Shown: one piece after another, positions 60,067 to 64,000 of the stretch
How positions within the stretch are numbered: position 1 is the stretch's first letter
How the letters are laid out: the number at the start of each line of letters is the position of its first letter
Source of the DNA: Zhengitettix transpicula
Taxonomy: Eukaryota; Arthropoda; Insecta; Orthoptera; Tetrigidae
Direction of reading: 5' to 3'
NCBI GenBank assembly: GCA_037074705.1
Contig: JAYJMR010000023.1
Coordinates: forward strand, 186,001 to 250,000
DNA: 64,000 nt
Notes under the pieces: model-generated
Told to the model about the DNA's origin: nothing
Database searches by the model: none
Seen by the model: only the letters and a program-made list of their open reading frames with translations
Program-made: the position numbers and the translations under genes

Positions 60067-63000
60067 TTATAATATTTAAAAAAAAATTAAATGCGTGCTA
60101 AAATATGTTTAAAAAAAGTAGCGTTTTCATTTCTATCCGTGGTAATGGTACCAATAGGGGTAAATTTTTAACTAAAATTTTATACTAAAATTTTATTATT
60201 ATTTTTCGACTATTATTCACATCGGTATACGTCTTAATCCTAGAAGTAAACCTTACAAAGGAAAATTTAAATATTTTAAAAAAATTTTATGCTAGCAAAA
60301 ATATTTTTAAATAAAGTGGCATTTTCATACGCGTTCATGGTTATGGCACCAATAAGTAATGATTTTATACTGAAATTCATTATTATTTTTATTTTCGATT
60401 ATTTTGACAACGGTATACGTCTTGATGCCAGAAGAAAACCTTTCGAGTGTAAATTTTAATATTTTAAAAAAATTTAAATGCGTGCTAAAATATGTTTAAA
60501 AAAAGTAGCGTTTTTATTGCTATCAATGGTAATGGTACCAATAGGGGTAGATTTTATACTAAAATTTTATACTAAAATTTTATTACTATTTTTCGACTAT
60601 TATTCACATCGGTATACGTCTTAATCCTAGAAGTAAATCTTACAAAGGAAAATTTAAATATTTTAAAAAAATTTTATGCTTGCAAAAATATTTTTAAATA
60701 AAGTGGCATTTTCATACGCGTTCATGGTTATGGCACCAATAAGTAGGGATTTTATACTGAAATTCATTATTTTTATTTTCGATTATTTTGACAATGGTAT
60801 ACGTCTTGATGCCAGAAGAAAACCTTTCGAATGTAAATTTTAATATTTAAAAAAAAATTAAATGCGTGCTAAAATATGTTTAAAAAAAGTAGCGTTTTCA
60901 TTGCTATCCGTGGTAATGGTACCAATATGGGTAGATTTTATACTAAAATTTTATACTAAAATTTTATTACTATTTTTCGACTATTATTCACATCGGTATA
61001 CGTCTTAATCCTAGAAGTAAATCTTACAAAGGAAAATTTAAATATTTTAAAAAAATTTTATGCTTGCAAAAATATTTTTAAATAAAGTGGCATTTTCATA
61101 CGCGTTCATGGTTATAACACCAATAAGTAATGATTTTATACTGAAATTCATTATTTTTATTTTCGATTATTTTGACAATGGTATACGTCTTGATGCCAGA
61201 AGAAAACCTTTCGAGTGTAAATTTTAATATTTAAAAAAAAATTAAATGCGTGCTAAAATATGTTTAAAAAAAGTAGCGTTTTCATTGCTATCCGTGGTAA
61301 TGGTACCAATAGGGGTAAATTTTTAACTAAAATTTTATACTAAAATTTTATTATTATTTTTCGACTATTATTCACATCGGTATACGTCTTAATCCTAGAA
61401 GTAAACCTTACAAAGGAAAATTTAAATATTTTAAAAAAATTTTATGCTTGCAAAAATATTTTTTAATAAAGTGGCATTTTCATACGCGTTCATGGTTATA
61501 ACACCAATAAGTAATGATTTTATACTGAAATTCATTATTTTTATTTTCGATTATTTTGACAATGGTATACGTCTTGATGCCAGAAGAAAACCTTTCGAGT
61601 GTAAATTTTAATATTTAAAAAAAAATTAAATGCGTGCTAAAATATGTTTAAAAAAAGTAGCGTTTTCATTGCTATCCGTGGTAATGGTACCAATAGGGGT
61701 AGATTTTATACTAAAATTTTATACTAAAATTTTATTATTATTTTTCGACTATTATTCACATCGGTATACGTCTTAATCCTAGAAGTAAACCTTACAAAGG
61801 AAAATTTAAATATTTTAAAAAAATTTTATGCTTGCAAAAATATTTTTAAATAAAGTGGCATTTTCATACGCGTTCATGGTTATGGCACCAATAAGTAATG
61901 ATTTTATACTGAAATTCATTATTTTTATTTTCGATTATTTTGACAACGGTATACGTCTTGATGCCAGAAGAAAACCTTTCGAGTGTAAATTTTAATATTT
62001 TAAAAAAATTTAAATGCGTGCTAAAATATGTTTAAAAAAAGTAGCGTTTTTATTGCTATCAATGGTAATGGTACCAATAGGGGTAGATTTTATACTAAAA
62101 TTTTATACTAAAATTTTATTATTATTTTTCGACTATTATTCACATCGGTATACGTCTTAATCCTAGAAGTAAACCTTACAAAGGAAAATTTAAATATTTT
62201 AAAAAAATTTTATGTTTGCAAAAATATTTTTAAATAAAGTGGCATTTTCATACGCGTTCATGGTTATGGCACCAATAAGTAATGATTTTATACTGAAATT
62301 CATTATTTTTATTTTCGATTATTTTGACAATGGTATACGTCTTGATGCCAGAAGAAAACCTTTCGAGTGTAAATTTTAATATTTAAAAAAAAATTAAATG
62401 CGTGCTAAAATATGTTTAAAAAAAGTAGCGTTTTCATTGCTATCCGTGGTAATGGTACCAATAGGGGTAGATTTTATACTAAAATTTTATACTAATATTT
62501 TATTATTATTTTTCGACTATTATTCACATCGGTATACGTCTTAATCCTAGAAGTAAACCTTACAAAGGAAAATTCAAATATTTTAAAAAAATTTTATGCT
62601 TGCAAAAATATTTTTAAATAAAGTGGCATTTTCATACGCGTTCATGGTTATGGCACCAATAAGTAATGATTTTATACTGAAATTCATTATTTTTATTTTC
62701 GATTATTTTGACAATGGTATACGTCTTGATGCCAGAAGAAAACCTTTCGAGTGTAAATTTTAATATTTAAAAAAAAAAAAATGCGTGCTAAAATATGTTT
62801 TAAAAAAGTAGCGTTTTCATTGCTATCCGTGGTAATGGTACCAATAGGAGTAGATTTTATACTAAAATTTTATACTAAAATTTTATTATTATTTTTCGAC
62901 TATTATTCACATCGGTATACGTCTTAATCCTAGAAGTAAATCTTACAAAGGAAAATTTAAATATTTAAAAAAAATTTTATGCTTGCAAAAATATTTTTAA

Positions 63001-64000
63001 ATAAAGTGGCATTTTCATACGCGTTCATGGTTATGGCACCAATAAGTAGGGATTTTATACTGAAATTCATTATTTTTATTTTCGATTATTTTGACAATGG
63101 TATACGTCTTGATGCCAGAAGAAGACCTTTCGAATGTAAATTTTAATATTTAAAAAAAAATTAAATGCGTGCTAAAATATGTTTAAAAAAAGTAGCGTTT
63201 TCATTGCTATCCGTGGTAATGGTACCAATATGGGTAGATTTTATACTAAAATTTTATACTAAAATTTTATTACTATTTTTCGACTATTATTCACATCGGT
63301 ATACGTCTTATTCCTAGAAGTAAATCTTACAAAGGAAAATTTAAATATTTTAAAAAAATTTTATGCTTGCAAAAATATTTTTAAATAAAGTGGCATTTTC
63401 ATACGCGTTCATGGTTATAACACCAATAAGTAATGATTTTATACTGAAATTCATTATTTTTATTTTCGATTATTTTGACAATGGTATACGTCTTGATGCC
63501 AGAAGAAAACCTTTCGAGTGTAAATTTTAATATTTAAAAAAAAATTAAATGCGTGCTAAAATATGTTTAAAAAAAGTAGCGTTTTCATTGCTATCCGTGG
63601 TAATGGTACCAATAGGGGTAAATTTTTAACTAAAATTTTATACTAAAATTTTATTATTATTTTTCGACTATTATTCACATCGGTATACGTCTTAATCCTA
63701 GAAGTAAACCTTACAAAGGAAAATTTAAATATTTTAAAAAAAATTTTATGCTTGCAAAAATATTTTTAAATAAAGTGGCATTTTCATACGCGTTCATGGT
63801 TATGGCACCAATAAGTAATGATTTTATACTGAAATTCATTATTATTTTTATTTTCGATTATTTTGACAACGGTATACGTCTTGATGCCAGAAGAAAACCT
63901 TTCGAGTGTAAATTTTAATATTTTAAAAAAATTTAAATGCGTGCTAAAATATGTTTAAAAAAAGTAGCGTTTTTATTGCTATCAATGGTAATGGTACCAA
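60067..64000 (+). repeat. Long-range duplicate copy 2, ~3.9 kb, cut by window end
   Basis: This is the partner of 46300-50233 at an offset of 13,767 bp. The match continues to the last base, so the true length of the duplicate is unknown and probably longer. Private changes include GCTAGCAAAAAT (60291), ATATTTTTTAATAAAG (61458) and GTCTTATTCCTAG (63306). Confidence 0.85.

Larger units (their letters stand above)
1..64000 (+). repeat. Satellite DNA array, ~384-bp dimeric monomer, ~166 copies
   Basis: The same roughly 384-bp unit is repeated head to tail from the first to the last base. The phrases GGTAATGGTACCAATAGG (half A) and ATGGCACCAATAAGTAATG (half B) alternate throughout, always on the + strand. 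Spacing is 384 bp where copies are typical, for example B-half starts at 12077 and 12461. Departures come from small indels in A/T runs and from copy number of a 13-bp internal motif. G+C counted on one typical unit is about 25%. No unique sequence, transposon or inverted copy interrupts the array, and both ends are cut by the window. An array of this size and purity is typical of eukaryotic heterochromatin. I do not recognise the family. Confidence 0.98.

Noticed and set aside
1..64000. CRISPR array
   Set aside because: The repeat is ~384 bp, directly contiguous, with no unique spacers and no cas genes.
1..64000. CENP-B box in the repeat
   Set aside because: I compared the TTCG-containing sites (TTTCGACTATT, TTTCGATTATT, TTTCGAGTGTA) with the TTCGNNNNANNCGGG pattern; none fits.
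1..64000. Telomere repeats, rRNA or tRNA genes, transposon ends or transposase/reverse-transcriptase frames
   Set aside because: No short telomeric motif runs, no RNA-gene consensus and no frame longer than 73 codons are present; nothing departs from the satellite unit.
1..64000. A bacterial repetitive surface-protein gene or organelle control region
   Set aside because: Frames are broken every unit by stops and frameshifts, so no long repetitive protein is encoded. The array is far too long and uniform for an organelle control region.

Overview
The whole 64 kb is one uninterrupted, head-to-tail satellite DNA array. I see no single-copy gene, RNA gene, transposon, CRISPR array or unique-sequence junction, and every copy lies in the same orientation. 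The repeat is about 384 bp long and roughly 25% G+C (96 G/C in the 384-bp form I counted), so the window holds about 166 copies. This points to nuclear heterochromatin of a eukaryote with an AT-rich genome, such as a centromeric, pericentromeric, subtelomeric or sex/B-chromosome block. An invertebrate animal is a guess; I do not recognise the family or the species.

Each 384-bp unit is a dimer of two diverged but homologous half-units. Half A (about 198 bp) begins ATGCGTGCTAAAATATG. Half B (about 186 bp) begins ATGCTTGCAAAAATATT. They align nearly gap-free and differ at 47 of 165 compared positions. A is longer mainly because a 13-bp motif (ATTTTATACTAAA) is duplicated inside it. Copies with one or three of these motifs also occur. 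The best conserved box shared by A and B is GGTATACGTCTT. Both halves can be read as homologous peptides of about 55-65 residues. In most copies the A frame is broken by the 13-bp duplication and the B frame stops after 55 codons. I treat these as ORFs by composition and repetition, not as genes.

Above the dimer there is nested higher-order structure, found by following private variants. A three-dimer unit of about 1,150 bp recurs. Larger near-identical blocks repeat at offsets of about 2,317 bp (0.8-4.9 kb), 1,919 bp (5.5-9.3 kb), 1,152 bp (13.2-15.5 kb), 3,453/3,835 bp (15.8-22 kb), 6,506 bp (27-38.8 kb), 3,450 bp (37-43.8 kb), 3,457 bp (45.3-51.1 kb), 2,660 bp (53.3-58.6 kb) and 13,767 bp (46.3-50.2 kb against 60.1-64.0 kb). 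The stretch at about 22-27 kb is the most heterogeneous. This pattern fits repeated unequal exchange and gene conversion. The array runs off both ends of the window, so its true size and neighbours are unknown. Block limits below are approximate because they were read from marker variants by eye.
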